Of a stretch of 64,000 nt of DNA, positions 24,201 to 35,778 are shown in pieces. Both the position numbers and the translations under genes were made by a program. How positions within the stretch are numbered: the first letter of the stretch is position 1; every line of letters begins with the position of its first letter. The notes beneath the pieces were generated by a model, which ran no database searches, was not told the DNA's origin, and worked only from the letters and a program-made list of their open reading frames with translations. Source of the stretch: Nepenthes gracilis (Eukaryota > Streptophyta > Magnoliopsida > Caryophyllales > Nepenthaceae); NCBI GenBank assembly GCA_033239525.1, contig BSYO01000023.1:14393304-14457303 (forward strand), written 5' to 3'.

Positions 24201-25578
24201 CCAACTTCCCTTGACTCCATGCATCACAACATCCTCAAATTTTTAATCTCTCCATTAGATATCAAAGGCATGAAGATTTTTTTAGGCCCCAAAAAAAAAA
24301 AAAAAAAAAAGCTCTTGACCCTTATTTAGACTTGTTTGTTCCATCTAGATCCTAAAATAAGAAAAACTTAGCCTGATCATGAACCGAATGAAAAATGGGT
24401 AAATACAGAATCTATCCCAAAACACCATCCAGCTGCTTCCTTCCCAAATGAACCCCAGAGTAACCATGGGAACTGGCATCTAGTCCTGAAAAACCATTCC
24501 CAAGCCACTGGATCTAGAATTAATTGAGATGATGTGTAAACATTGCAGTTCCACACCTCCACCTATCAACCATATTAAGTAAGATTTAATTTCAATACAC
24601 ATCATGCTTCCAAGCCAGCCGCATACATCATAAACACAGCCCATCCAACCATTTGTGTCTTCGTATTTCCACCACAGCATGTTTATAATGCAATGCACTG
24701 ATGTAAATATCAACCCATATTCATATTTCTCAATATCGTAATAATATCATAATATGTTGATATACTATCATGACACATTCGGCAATATGGCATTATCAAC
24801 TTATGATATTCAGAAACTTTTTTTCTTGACATATTTGATACTAATAAATAATATCTGATAATAATACGGTTGTAATCGATACCACTATAGATATTTTTAC
24901 CCATGATGAAATGTCTTAAAATATTGCAGGACAGCCCAACGGAAAATAACAAATACAAAGGCACTCTACTTACAACTGTGGCGGGAATCTAAACTGTCCA
25001 CATTAGATCCATCCAGATTGACCAAGATTTACTCCAGTCCACATATCACGCTTCAAAAGCCATCTGCATACGCCATAAATACAGCACATCTGAAAATAGA
25101 AGCCTCAAATGGGTTTGGAATGCCATCAATAAACATGGCATGAAAGACACAAACACACACTGTTTAGCCCAGTACCATAAAACCTCTCTTGAATTAAGAA
25201 TCTACATCACTAAAATACAAATGGGGGACAAAGGGACTCTCTCGAATTAAGAATCTACATCACTAAAATACAAATAGGGGACAAAGGGACACCATGGCCC
25301 TAGTCCCCTAGAACAACCCTAAAATCATTGCTGTTGCCATCAATAAACAGGGAATTATAGGAAATTAAATATACAAAAGAACACAATTCTACCAATATCT
25401 CCAAAAATCATCACTTCCAACAAGTAAAACAAAAAAAAAAAAATTCCATTCTATAAAAGTTCCCTTTCATTGTGATTCAATACTAGAGGGGCCAAACAAG
25501 ACCCCCCAAAAAAATTTGATCTCATTCTCACCAGTAATGTCGACCTTGTCCTCTTTTTGGTTACTTAGTTAATAGCTT
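24201..25578. other. Intergenic DNA, no gene recognised
   Basis: Contains an A20-type run at 24291-24310 and no reading frame with a family motif. A 53-bp tandem duplication at 25184-25290 is listed separately. The right part may be the 3' flank of the candidate split gene. Confidence 0.45.
25184..25290. repeat. Tandem duplication, 53-bp period, two copies
   Basis: GAATTAAGAATCTACATCAC starts at 25191 and again at 25244. The copies are nearly identical (ATGGGGGACAAAGGGAC versus ATAGGGGACAAAGGGAC), so the duplication is young. Confidence 0.9.
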
Positions 25579-28231
25579 CTAGGATGTCAAATTAGCCTTT
25601 TCATTCTCCAGGGTGTTCAGTTTAGCAAGATAGATGGCAATGGCTGCCTATAACAACAGTAAGATTGAGATTGAATTTGAGTGAACGAATTAATGGTTTT
25701 GTAAATAGGTTAAAGGATAGTTGTTGAACTCTTACATCACCACAGCAAACTGCTCTGGTCCATACATTGGAAAATTCTTCCACTTTGGCCCCTAGTTAGA
25801 AAACATATCCCTTGAGACACAAGACTACAATTTCTTCATTGTTTTGGATTTACTAGATTTTTTTACTTCTGAAAAAGTTCTTGGAAGACAAAAGAGGTCA
25901 AATTTCCTCAATGTTTGGCATATCACAAAAGGGGGAAAAACAGACAGAATTGAAATAGAAATGGCAGAAGAGGAATATATGAGAATTAAGAATGAAGAAA
26001 AATGATACGAAACTGAACTGTATTAATTTATTGAACTACTTGCACATCAAATAAAAGTTTTATATATAGCCTTCACAAACACAGCAATAAACTGTTGGCT
26101 AACTATCAGCCTGGACTGCTTTTTGGCTGGATCTGATTCCTAAAAACTAATTTTCAGCAGCTTCAATCTTTAACTAATCCTCCTTCAGCAGCTTCTTCTT
26201 CCTGTAGTTTTGCTCTTTGCACTTGATCCAATCACCTCCAATTTGAACTGATTGAACTTCATCTGTTCTCAATCCTCCGGTTAGTTCAGTAATAACTCCT
26301 TTGCTAGGAGGTGCTTAACTCCTTTGCTCAAAAGTAGTCATTCCCATTTCACTTATTTGATGGGAAGAAAACCCTGACCACCTAAACTGGCATTAGAAAC
26401 CCCACTACACCAAGGTTTTTCTTATACCAATCACTAGTTAACAGCACATTCAAAGACACATAAGAAGTAAATCTGTTTCAAATGGAAGTTAAAAACCCCA
26501 ATACTCTCCGTTTTAAAATCTTATAATTCTAGAACTGCCAAAAAAACATGAAAAGTACACCCGGTTACAAATAAATAGATCTATTTTTCTCATAAAAGAT
26601 AGATTAGAAAATTCCTCTGATATCTCCCTTTCATTGCTAGCTTTATCCTGTCATTTGGAATGCCAAGGAACATATAACTATCAAATCGATACTTGAACAC
26701 ATGCTCTCTTCTCAAAGCTCAATCTTAAAAATCAACTCCAAGCCCCTACGCATAAAATCCGTTGGATGCTACGTCACACTAGCGTCAAAGTGAATGAACA
26801 TTTGTTATTTTACCTAAACCACAAATTCCTTCATCTTCACAGCAACAAGAAGAACAATAACAAATCATTAAATCCCACTACATGGCTTCTGCTATATGAA
26901 TCCTCTCCACATTTTGATCTTATTAAAACCACTGTAGTAGTTACACTAAAACAGATTCAGAAGCAACTATCAATTAATAAACAAGTGCTGCTATAAGAAG
27001 TGAAATCCAACCCAATCATGCACCCTATGTGAGCCAAAAACCACCAACCAAACCAATTCAAATCAACAAGTAGCTTATTCGGTCAAGTAGTAAATCAACA
27101 ATAATTGCAAAATTAAAATGGTGTCACACCTTTTGTACAAACAAAATATGTAAACATAAAGCAAAGATTAGAGAATCGAAGCCAATCAAAACGAAATCAA
27201 TGTTAGGTTTTGAGTCACTTTGCTGTGAGTCTAATACCTATTAAAAGTATTTTCACTTTTGGAGCCATCAAGCATACTCACACTACATTTTTGCAAAATT
27301 CGCTTGAGCGAAATTGTTCTCGAGAGGTTCTACAAGAAAGTCGTGAGCTGGTGACTTAAGTGCCAGATTGAGGAGGATTTCTAGTAGCTATCCACGAAAG
27401 GACTGCAAGCTGGCTGCTTAAGCGCTAGCATTGAGAAGATTTCCAATAATTCCCCTTTGAGATGGTCATGAGTTAGTCACTCAATGGCCATGTGAGATAT
27501 AAAAATTTCTGTTATGATTTTAGGGCGTATCTGAAATCATTTTGACACAAAGGAGTGCAGCAAAAAGAGAGAATAAAGAAAAGAGAGAAGAGGAAGAAAT
27601 TTAGTATCCGTCTAAGATTTGACTCAAATTTTATTCTTTCCAAAGTTCGAATGTGTTGTCCTAATCTTATTTCTATGACACTTTACTATTTAGTTGCTCG
27701 TCTTATTGGTATATTATTTTCTATTGGATTGTTAGGAATATTGGGATTGTTTTTAACCGGTCATTCAAGTTGTAGTTAAGGGATCTCAAAATAGGTTATA
27801 TTTATAATCGAATACTATTATAATAAATTTTTTCATAATTTATGCCATAAATTTTTCATTAATTGAGAAGAATTTTATATGTTATGTATTACCGATCAAC
27901 TTGTGTGTGCTTAGTTACGTAATTTTGTTCATTGTGCACCCACAGGTCGGGTGACAATTGACAAGGACTCTTTAAATAAAATTCATTTTTGCTCTGCAGT
28001 TGTGTGCGTGTTATCACGGGGAATCCCAACAATCACTGCTGACAGCACAAAAAGGTAGCTCACCCAAGGCTCTTTTAATAAAATTGGCTTCGACCTCATG
28101 AAACGCAAGATGTAGAAACTAAAATACGAGTAAAACACGTCTATACCTCTTGAGCAACAGCACCACCAACACAAGCCACTTACAAAATCGCAACGTTCCG
28201 CAAAAACCTCAAAACCAAGACGACCGTTCAT
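25579..28231 (-). CDS. Candidate unrecognised split gene (partial exon model)
   Basis: Three exon-like segments with good splice signals lie on the minus strand. The last, 25579-25647, reads AAIAIYLAKLNTLENEKANL then TS and a stop, after the acceptor TTGTTATAG. The one before, 25736-25791, reads AKVEEFSNVWTRAVCCGD and ends at GAT|GTAAGA, after the acceptor TTCTAACTAG; the 88-base intron between them is in phase. A third segment, 28184-28231, reads MNGRLGFEVFAERCDF between a strong acceptor (CTCCCTCTATGCAG) and donor (GATTTT|GTAAGT). The first two segments demand an incoming codon phase that the third does not supply, so at least one exon is missing. The intervening DNA contains one or two solo LTRs. 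I do not recognise the family; the C-terminus looks helical. The whole call could be chance. Confidence 0.3.
25910..26400 (-). repeat. Possible minus-strand LTR
   Basis: On the minus strand there is a TATA box (GGCTATATATAAAAC, near 26060). It is followed by a T-rich leader (TTCTTCATTCTTAATTCTCA, then a stretch ending in CTGTCTG) and preceded by A/G-rich repeats (AAGAAGCTGCTGAA twice, AGCAAAGGAGTTA twice). This is the layout of a Copia-type LTR. No partner LTR or clean ends were found. Confidence 0.3.
26401..27200. other. AT-rich DNA, no gene recognised
   Basis: No coding or RNA signature seen. If the candidate split gene is real, this is intron. ATCAA at 27196-27200 may be the left target duplication of the solo LTR. 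Confidence 0.4.
27201..28031 (+). repeat. Solo LTR candidate (831 bp)
   Basis: Starts TGTTAGG and ends CCCAACA, which are complementary except for one base. It is flanked by ATCAA (27196-27200) and ATCAC (28032-28036), a near-perfect 5-bp duplication. It has a TATA-like ATATAAAAATT near 27496. Upstream lie about three degenerate units of roughly 62 bp (27325-27495; GTCGTGAGCTGGTGACTTAA, GCAAGCTGGCTGCTTAAGCG, GTCATGAGTTAGTCACTCAA), typical of U3 enhancer repeats. No internal domain is attached. Confidence 0.5.
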
Positions 28232-29243
28232 CTGCATAGAGGGAGAAATAAGACACAATATCTTGCTCTTCTTTCCAGTTTCTGATTATACCTTGAAGGC
28301 TGAGAAATTAGGATGCCGAAGAAAGATATTAGCAAAAATAAATGGCAGGAGGGCGAAGAGCTGATGCAATAGAAGATTCGACTATGAGTAATTTACAGTT
28401 TTTATTGTGGTTGAGGAAATTTACGAAGTTGAGTATAGGTATTGCAGCAGCAAAGCAGTGGCCGAAGCGTCCGAAAAAATTGCCCCGGAAGTGGCAAGCT
28501 CGGCGGGCAGTTGAAGCAGCTGCCGATGTTTCCATTATTATAGCGATTGTGGAGCGTGGAGAGGAAAGAAGAAACAGAGTGTGAATGTACGCGCGCGAGT
28601 GCGTGATCTGTGCCAACGGATCTGTGCCGCAATCGCAGTCGTTTCACCGTAAATTTAACGATCGAATAATTTTTTAATTTTTTTAAAATAAAAACAGAAA
28701 AAAAAGTTTCGTAAATCATAGCTGCCCGATTTTAATCGAACGGTCACAATTTGTGACACAGGACCTCTAGGCTCTAGCGTTGGACGACGGGATCCATCGA
28801 TTCCGGGGGAGCTCCGTCTCAACGGTTCTATATTCCTTATTTTATTTTGATAGTTAATTTTTAAATAAATAATTATAATTTATTTTATTTTAAAAAAATT
28901 AAAAATTAAAATTAGTTACAATTATTTTAAAATAATAAAATTATAATTATTTAATTAAAAAATAATTAAAATAGGAAGTTAAAAGTTCACTGAAAATAAT
29001 TTGATTTTTTTTTAATATACATTTAACAATCTAAATATTATTTTTTTAATTAGATTGTGTTTTCCATAAAATACCATTTAGCTTATGTTTAATAGTCACC
29101 AAACTGAAGCGTGAGAGCTGTACCGGCAAAATGAGGTGCCGTCGCGGGGCCTCTAGGGGATCTTTTCATCACAAATTTAAAGATTTTAAATTGATTTTTA
29201 TACTATTAAATTTACCTTTAAAAATATTAATATAATTAGTATA
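28232..29243. other. Intergenic DNA, no gene recognised
   Basis: 28340-28600 is GC-richer and open in several frames on both strands. On the minus strand a possible first exon (METSAAASTARR...) could feed the candidate split gene, but nothing supports it beyond an ATG and a possible donor. 28850-29230 is AT-rich. GTATC at 29244-29248 is the left target duplication of element C. Confidence 0.4.
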
Positions 29244-29248
29244 GTATC

Positions 29249-30220
29249 TGTTGGGTCCCATGTTCTGACCCATGAGAAATTTCCAAGCCCATGAAGGATT
29301 CCTTGGCCCGCAAAAAGTCTAAAAGCCCATGTGAGATGGCCAGCCCAGCCCAAAAGTCGGAAGACGCGTGCAGAGCCCATGTTGGCGGAAGGCAACGGAA
29401 CCCCGTAAACATTTAATGCGCTGGAAAAAAGTGAAAGGGGAAGCAGTTAGCTAATAGAGGAGTTGGTCAGCAAGTGCGGGCTAACTACTCTCGCAGCGGC
29501 AGTAACCAACCAATCCTCGCAGGGAAATGGCGTGGGCGGCAACGCCGAGCGTGCAGCCTACTGCGAGCAAGAGGACAACCGACATGACCAATGGTCCACA
29601 ACAAATATGGCGGGCGCGGAGCCCTCACAATGGGCATTTCGGCACCCAGAGTCCAACGAGGAAAGGCCTATAAGAGCCCTCATGCCCCAGTGGGAAGGGG
29701 ATCTTCTTTCCGACTCCGATTCCGATCACGATTCGAACTCAACTAACGAGCTCGAGCTCCCTCTTTCGACTTGGTCGCAAGAGAATAAGGAGCGGAACTC
29801 GAGGATCGACTCACTCCGTATGGCACCCAGCCAGCTCACAATTACTCATCCCACGCCTACTCAAACTACTTAAAAAGTCACCACCCGTCATGTGTACCAA
29901 GAAAAGCCTGCGCCTTTCCTCAACCTCGCCACCGCATTCTCCATACCATTACACGAGCATCTCTTACACTTTCACAAAGATCTATCCGCGCACCGCCCTT
30001 TAGCGTGCACCGCTTCATTGTGGGAATTTGTCGACTGAAAGGCCGGAGCGGCTCGGTGGAGAAATCTCGCCAACCCCGACCTCTTGTTCGTTGTTTGTGT
30101 TGCAGTGTCTAGGTTCATAGAGACGGAGACCGACTTTGACCGATGCACCACACGCCGAGGAATCAAGGCCCCTAATCCGTGGGCGGTAATCGCCGACCCA
30201 GGAGGAGATACGCGACAACA
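29249..30220 (+). repeat. Element C 5' LTR (972 bp)
   Basis: TGTTGGGTCCCATGTTCTGA ... GCGACAACA, homologous throughout to 30708-31682. TATAAGAGCCC near 29670 corresponds to the TATA box of the 3' copy. The open stretch at 29463-29873 lies entirely inside the LTR and is not considered a gene. Confidence 0.9.
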
Positions 30221-30707
30221 AATGGGAACGGCCGAGCCACTCTTAGCTTAAGGCAACCGCAGGATGAGGGCTAAAAACAGCTTTCATCAAGAGCTTCAAG
30301 CATTCAGCCGATCCATCAAACTCCTTCTCGGACACCCGCAGAGGGCGGGCTAAGCCAGAATCTCCTCATTGCTTCTCCAAAGGCGACTAAGGTCTGTGCA
30401 CCACCTATTCGAGAGCTCCTCCTATTTATAGGCAGGGCGCGAGCCATCCTTCTACTCAAAGCTTCGCAGCAACAAGCAAACGCCTCTCGTGGAACAAGAA
30501 AGACCCCTGGTCAGACATAATCCAAGGCATGCGAATCTTACCCATCGAGATGACGGGTCACGGCAGCGCTTGAAAAGCTTGTCCTGGCTCCTGGGGAAGG
30601 CGCGAACTCAGAAAATGACAAGCAATGGCGCGGCACGAGGAAGGGTGTGAAGCTGCGGAATGGGCCCAAGGGACATGCCCGGCCCGATCACCGGGCAGGG
30701 GAGCTAG
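30221..30707 (+). other. Element C internal region
   Basis: 487 bp without any retrotransposon domain. It begins AATGGGAACGGCC, holds a minus-strand TATA box (30422-30430), and ends in the polypurine tract at 30693-30707. Confidence 0.75.
30422..30430 (-). promoter_or_regulatory. Candidate antisense TATA box in element C
   Basis: TATAAATAG followed by GAGG on the minus strand. Element B has TATAAATAGGCGG upstream of its antisense ORF. Confidence 0.5.
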
Positions 30708-31682
30708 TGTTGGGTCCCATGTCCTGGCCCATGAGGAATTTCCAAGCCCATGAAGGATTCCTTGGCCCGCGAAAAGTCCAAATGCCCATGTGAGATGGCC
30801 AGCCCAGCCCAAAAGTCAAAGACGTGTGCAGAGCCCATCTCGGCAGAAAGCACGGAACCCCGCAACGCATTTAATGCGTGCCGAAACGTGAAAGGGGAAA
30901 GGCTAGCCACAGAGGAGTGGTCGGTGCGGCGCCAACGCTCCCGCATCCGCCTCGTAGGCAACCAACCAATCCCACTGGGTGGAAAATCGGGCGTGGCCGG
31001 GCGCTGGGAGCGTGCAAGCCTACGCAAGAGGACAACCGACATGACCAGCGGTCCACAATAGCGACCAGCGGCGCGGAAGCCCTCACAATGGGCATTCTGG
31101 CACCCAGAGTCCAACGATGAGAGGCCTATAAAAGCCCTTACGCCCCACAGGGAAGGGGCTCTTCTTTCTGAATTCTGATTCCGATCACGATTCGAACTCA
31201 ACTAACGAGCCTCGAGCTCCCTTCTTCTCGACTTGGTTGCAAGAGAGTAAGGAGCTGGAATTGAGGATTGACTCACTTCCGTCTGGCACGAGCTAGCTCA
31301 CGATTACTCACCCCAATCTACTCAGACTACGGAAAAATCAACCACCCGTTGCGGTGCACCAAGGAAGCCAGGCCTTCCTCAACTTGCTCACTGCATTCTC
31401 TATACCATTACACGAGCATCTCTTACGCTTTCACAGCATCCATCTGCGCACCGCCCTTTAGCGTGCGCCGTTTTCGTTCATTGTGGAAATTTGCTGACTT
31501 GAGCGTCGGAGCGGCCTCGGTGGGAGAAATCCTGCCGGACCCTGACCTCTTATTCGTTGTTTGTGTTGTACAGGTCCAGGTTCATAGAGACGGAGACCGA
31601 ACCCTTCGACCGACGCAGCCACGTGCTGAGGAATTCGAATGCCCCCTAATCCGTATGGTAACCGCGGACCCGGGACGCAACA
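30708..31682 (+). repeat. Element C 3' LTR (975 bp)
   Basis: TGTTGGGTCCCATGTCCTGG ... GACGCAACA, followed by the target duplication GTATC. It carries a TATA box TATAAAAG at 31127-31134 and the U5 motif CTTGAGCGTCGGAG near 31499. Confidence 0.9.
31127..31134 (+). promoter_or_regulatory. TATA box of the element C 3' LTR
   Basis: GGCCTATAAAAGCCC. The 5' copy has TATAAGAG at the same place. Confidence 0.55.
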
Positions 31683-31687
31683 GTATC

Positions 31688-31940
31688 AAATGGGTTATCA
31701 CGATTGATTGGCACAATAAACCCATAAATAATAAGTTTAAAAATAAAAAAGTATTAATCAACCTATTAGAACTAAACTTAAAGTACACGGAATCTGATAT
31801 TGACCCAACTTTAATCAAAATAAATCAAAATCAAATAAAAAAGTTAAGTAAACCAATAATTATTTAACAGAATATGAATTTAATTAAATTATATACTCGA
31901 ATGGCTACATATACGAATGCCTAATTGAGTGGTTAATCTG
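31688..31940 (+). repeat. Dispersed repeat, copy 1 (partner at 34325-34565)
   Basis: Shares with 34325-34565 the ordered blocks CGATTGATT, CCCATAAAT, AAAGTATTAA, TAATCAAAATAAAT.AAAAT and GAATG..TACATA. This DNA was split by the insertion of element C. Confidence 0.6.
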
Positions 31941-32005
31941 ATTGAATGATTTCTATTCTTTATAATTAACCAAATTAAGATTATTGAACTAACCAATATT
32001 AATGG

Positions 32006-32165
32006 TGATGGGTATACCAGAAATGAATTAGACCCAAAAAAGTCAATAAAGGCCCAAGACGACGGTCAACACTCTAACGGCCAAATTGAAAAACATGCCC
32101 AAAAGCTGAAAAGCTCAGGACGGTCAACGCTAGCGTTGAGAAAGTGGGTTGAGAAAGCAATCAGT
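32006..32165 (+). repeat. Truncated Tat-type LTR (start only)
   Basis: TGATGGGTATACCAGAAATG is the LTR start of the A/B group. It continues with GACCCAAAAAAGTCAATAAA, GACGGTCAAC and GGTCAACGCTAGCGTTGA, which parallel the U3 of element A. Similarity stops near 32165. It may be the left LTR of the element that left the antisense ORF fragment at 32450-32749. Confidence 0.6.
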
Positions 32166-32449
32166 ACTTTGTAACTCAGTAGCGTGTTCTTTTACGAGGT
32201 TTGCATGAGACTTAGTACAAAAAAGTTTATTTTCGTCATCTGAATTGGGATAAGCTAAGTTCACATAAGACCAACCATTCGACAACACCTAATTAGTAGA
32301 GACTTTAATAAAAAAAAAATTGATTTTTTTAGTTCGTTATGGAGTTAGGTCTTCCTTTTCTTATTTTAAAACCTTTTTTAGGAGTCAAAAAAATACGATT
32401 ATTTTTCTGATCAAAATAAAAAATAATTTTTACCATCTTAGCATCTAAT

Positions 32450-32749
32450 CTAAACACATTGCACCGGAAAGAAAACACACAAGGCTATCAAGTGTAAGAT
32501 GGCATTTCGATAGAGCCATGTGTTAGGAATTTCCAAGGCCTCCAAAATCTTACTAAATTCTCTGATTGTATGGATGTAAAGTTTGTTCTTCAAGTGGCCT
32601 TCATAAATTGCAATGAAGCAATCACGGGGAGCACTCCCTCTCATATGGTGAGGGAACAATGTGGAAATGTCATACTTATTACAGATATCTAGTATATTAG
32701 ATAGTGAAAAAAAATGAAGCAATATCAGCAACATTCCAAAGGGTTCCAC
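32450..32749 (-). pseudogene. Third Transposase_28-like antisense ORF fragment
   Basis: About 99 codons are open on the minus strand. The block CFIAIYEGHLKNKLYIHTI..FSKILEALEIP...LYRNAILHLIALCVFF aligns with the antisense ORFs of element A (VTVYEAHLRSGL...ANAIRYICNLCIFL) and element B (ITLYETNLKGGLQFPL...GVRYLISLYIF). A Tat-type LTR start lies 290 bp to the left (32006). gag and pol are absent, so an element collapsed by deletion and kept this piece. It is not expected to be expressed. Confidence 0.6.
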
Positions 32750-34324
32750 CTAGAGCTATTGTTGACTATAAGAAATGAGATTATGGGACTTCAAGGCTTA
32801 ATGTCCAAAAATTTTCGTTTTGAGAAAGCTTAGAAGAAGACTCAACTCGAATTTAAATGGAGGAAAAGAAAACACTTGAATTTTGAAAAAAATTGTTAAA
32901 GTTCGGAAGCAATACGTTTTAAGAAACATATTGAATCAAACATGTCTTTTTCCCTAAACATCTCATATTAAGACACATTTTCTACTTCATTTAAAACAAT
33001 CAAAGTACTACGTATTGATAATAAACAAAAATAAAATTCTAAATGCTGCACCACATGTCTCTAAAAGAAGAATGCCATTTGATGTAGCATTAAATGCACC
33101 ATTAACGACTCATCTCAGTTACAAGAACTATCATGGCACTGACATTATCCTAATTATCATTCAGCAAGCTATTCAAATGTAACGAAATGAAAATCTAACT
33201 GGTCCTATGAAACGAATTGGTTGACTTCTTAAAATTCCATTTGTTGTGCTTAAGAGTTTCAATTTATCAAAATGCCTTATTATCATATTTTATTAAAATC
33301 AAAAACCAGTTGTCCGGTTATTATTCAGTACACTTAAATTTCAAGACCAATTAAAAAATTAACCGAATTCATTAAGTAATCAAAACTATCTATGACTTTA
33401 TATTCCCACATGGATATATACACTTTAAAATACCAAAGGAATAAATTAAAAAATTATAATCTATATATAAAAAATAAAAACTATCAACTTTTATTTATAC
33501 TTGGTAACAACCATATATAAGATACATTCTAATATAAAAACATCAGCCAATCGGCTTACAAAAAGAAAAGGAGGAAAATCCATTAACTTGATGATCATCA
33601 ATAGTAACAGAATAATTATCGTATCTTGCTCTAGCAGCAACTCATTTTATTAGAGAGACAATAAGAGTAACGTCCAACTAGATAACCCCCATAAATTGAT
33701 GATAGGAAACTATATGCACACGGTGAGTACATCCTTACTCATACGCTAGTCTAATAAAGGTTGCATGCATTAGGTTGCACCCAAGGGCATAAAGTTTTCT
33801 GTTGGACATCAGGTGGAAAACTGATCCAACTAGGGATATTATGTAAAAGTGGAACACTTTACTCCATTTCTAAAAGAAGTGAACCAATATAGACTTTATT
33901 ACGAATACCCGATGGAACACTATAACACCAAGATTATCTCTCTTTTGTCCAAAATAAAAGATTTGCAAAGGCAAAGATATGCCTAAAAGATTAAGGCAAC
34001 CCATCAGCTACTAAAATATAAAAATTGGATAAGGAAGATAGAGTAAAAGAGTGGTCCATTTTATGGCAAAAAATAAGCCAATAGATCTAGCATTTTGAGG
34101 CAAAAGGAGTGCAATCAGCAGTCCAAAAATCCTTACCAAAATGATAGGGTTATATGTTGTGATTGACACAGCCAATCATCAATGACTATTCATTGGCTTC
34201 GAATTTCTTAGAAAGGAATGCTTAAATAATGCAAAGGATGAGTTGATTTGATCATTCTTTTGGCATCTCTAGAGCTTGAATTTAACTTCTAAGTATGGTG
34301 AATTAGTATTGGATATAACATCAA
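32750..34324. other. AT-rich DNA, no gene recognised
   Basis: Nothing with a coding or structural RNA signature was seen on either strand. Confidence 0.5.
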
Positions 34325-34565
34325 TTGGATTAATCCGATTGATTAGTACAAAGTGCCCATAAATGGTAAGGAAAGAGAAAGTATTAACTAACCCATTAGA
34401 TATAACCTCAAAAAATACGGAGTCCAATATTAACCTAATTCTAATCAAAATAAATTAAAATCAGAAAAGCAATCGGATGACCGGACGATTTATAAAGAGA
34501 AATACAAATCGAATTGGGTTATATGCTTGAATGGTTACATACTTGAATGTCCAACTGAGCTGTTA
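34325..34565 (+). repeat. Dispersed repeat, copy 2 (partner at 31688-31940)
   Basis: Same block order as copy 1, in direct orientation about 2.6 kb away. It could be the pair of decayed LTRs of an old element or two copies of an unknown repeat. Confidence 0.55.
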
Positions 34566-34583
34566 CAATTTCAATATGAACAG

Positions 34584-34658
<75 letters not shown>
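34584..34658. repeat. (ATA)25 microsatellite
   Basis: 75 bp of perfect ATA trinucleotides, long enough to be highly polymorphic. Confidence 0.97.
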
Positions 34659-35778
34659 GTTACCTATAAATGATTAAAATTTAAATAATCAAAACTAAGT
34701 CGGACAATACATACTAAACTACAAGCAACAACATGATAAATTGTAAACTCATAGCAAATATATGAACCAATCGAACTAACTCCATCTGATCTCTAATAAT
34801 ATAAATACCTACTTTAAATCCAAAATATTTATAAGAAAAAGTATCTAACCAAGTTCTCAATATATGTCACAAAATACAGCCGTACATGATATCTATTCCA
34901 TACAATATCCCAAAATAATAAATTGTTAGCAACTCAAAATATACATAAATTCAGTACATAAAATCCCAATTATTTCTTAAAATTATAAATACAACCAAAT
35001 TAAAATCTTCATCAGTCACATCTGGTAAATATCCACGGCCTATTAATGTGAAAGGGTTAAAAAACACTTGCAAATTATGAGTCTAACATTTATCAAATAT
35101 ATATATGTTTGTATAATAAATAACACCCGTCTATAAAATAAATGGATGGACGAAAACTATAAAAGATATGCTAAATTTGAAATATCTTACTTTTTGTCGA
35201 ACACTTTCTAAATCATGATTTCTTATAAACAATTCAATACAAAAACAAATATTGAAATCATACTAATCGTACAAAATATCATAATACCTCAAATGTATAA
35301 TGTATCTATAAAAATATAAAGTCTAAAGAATTATATCAAAATATACAAGAACTTAGAAGACGAAAATAACTCAAAACACGAAATTCAATTCAAGCTAAAT
35401 CCCGAGAACTAAGAATTGATAACTCATACACCTATTAATCAAAAGGCTAAACTTTAAAAATTGTATCATATATATTTTCAATAATTGTAAATTGATACAC
35501 TACTATTCAAGACCCGTAGACATGCCGTCCATATATTACTGGCTATAGATAGATCAAATCTTACTTTCTTTTTTTACTCATGGATGATAGGTACGTTCTT
35601 TAAGTATACCAAATATATTAAGATATATCCAAATATAAGTCGTCAATTTCTTCCAATGATTCTCAAATAACAAATAAAAGATTTTATAATAAATATTTAA
35701 AAATTTTTCACCCTATGAGAAAAGTATAAACTTATATAAGATAATAAAATAAAATTCTCACCAAATACTTGTATGTAA
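34659..35778. other. AT-rich DNA, no gene recognised
   Basis: Very AT-rich, with stops in all frames. Nothing recognised. Confidence 0.5.

Larger units (their letters stand above)
29249..31682 (+). mobile_element. Element C: non-autonomous Tat-type LTR retrotransposon
   Basis: Two direct repeats of 972 and 975 bp (29249-30220 and 30708-31682) start TGTTGGGTCCCATG and end CAACA. They are flanked by a perfect target duplication GTATC (29244-29248 and 31683-31687). The internal region is only 487 bp, has no gag or pol, and ends in a polypurine tract GGGCAGGGGAGCTAG. The U5 of the 3' copy carries GACTTGAGCGTCGGAGCG and CGGTGGGAGAAATC, as in Tat-type LTRs. The first internal bases, TGGGAACGG, match what normally follows the TGGCGCC half of a Tat primer site, so that site seems partly lost. 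An internal minus-strand TATA box suggests that the antisense promoter of the parent element was kept. It must have moved with proteins from another element. Confidence 0.88.

Noticed and set aside
28342..28584. Plus-strand open frame of 80 codons rich in Lys and Arg
   Set aside because: The segment is open in several frames on both strands because of its composition, and no family was recognised.
29463..29873. Open frame of 136 codons starting MVSKCGLTTL
   Set aside because: It lies wholly inside the 5' LTR of element C, overlaps the TATA region, shows no domain, and is not preserved in the 3' LTR copy.
31268..31867. Open frame of 199 codons starting MTHFRLARAS
   Set aside because: It runs from the element C 3' LTR across its end and the target duplication into flanking AT-rich DNA, so it is a chance frame.
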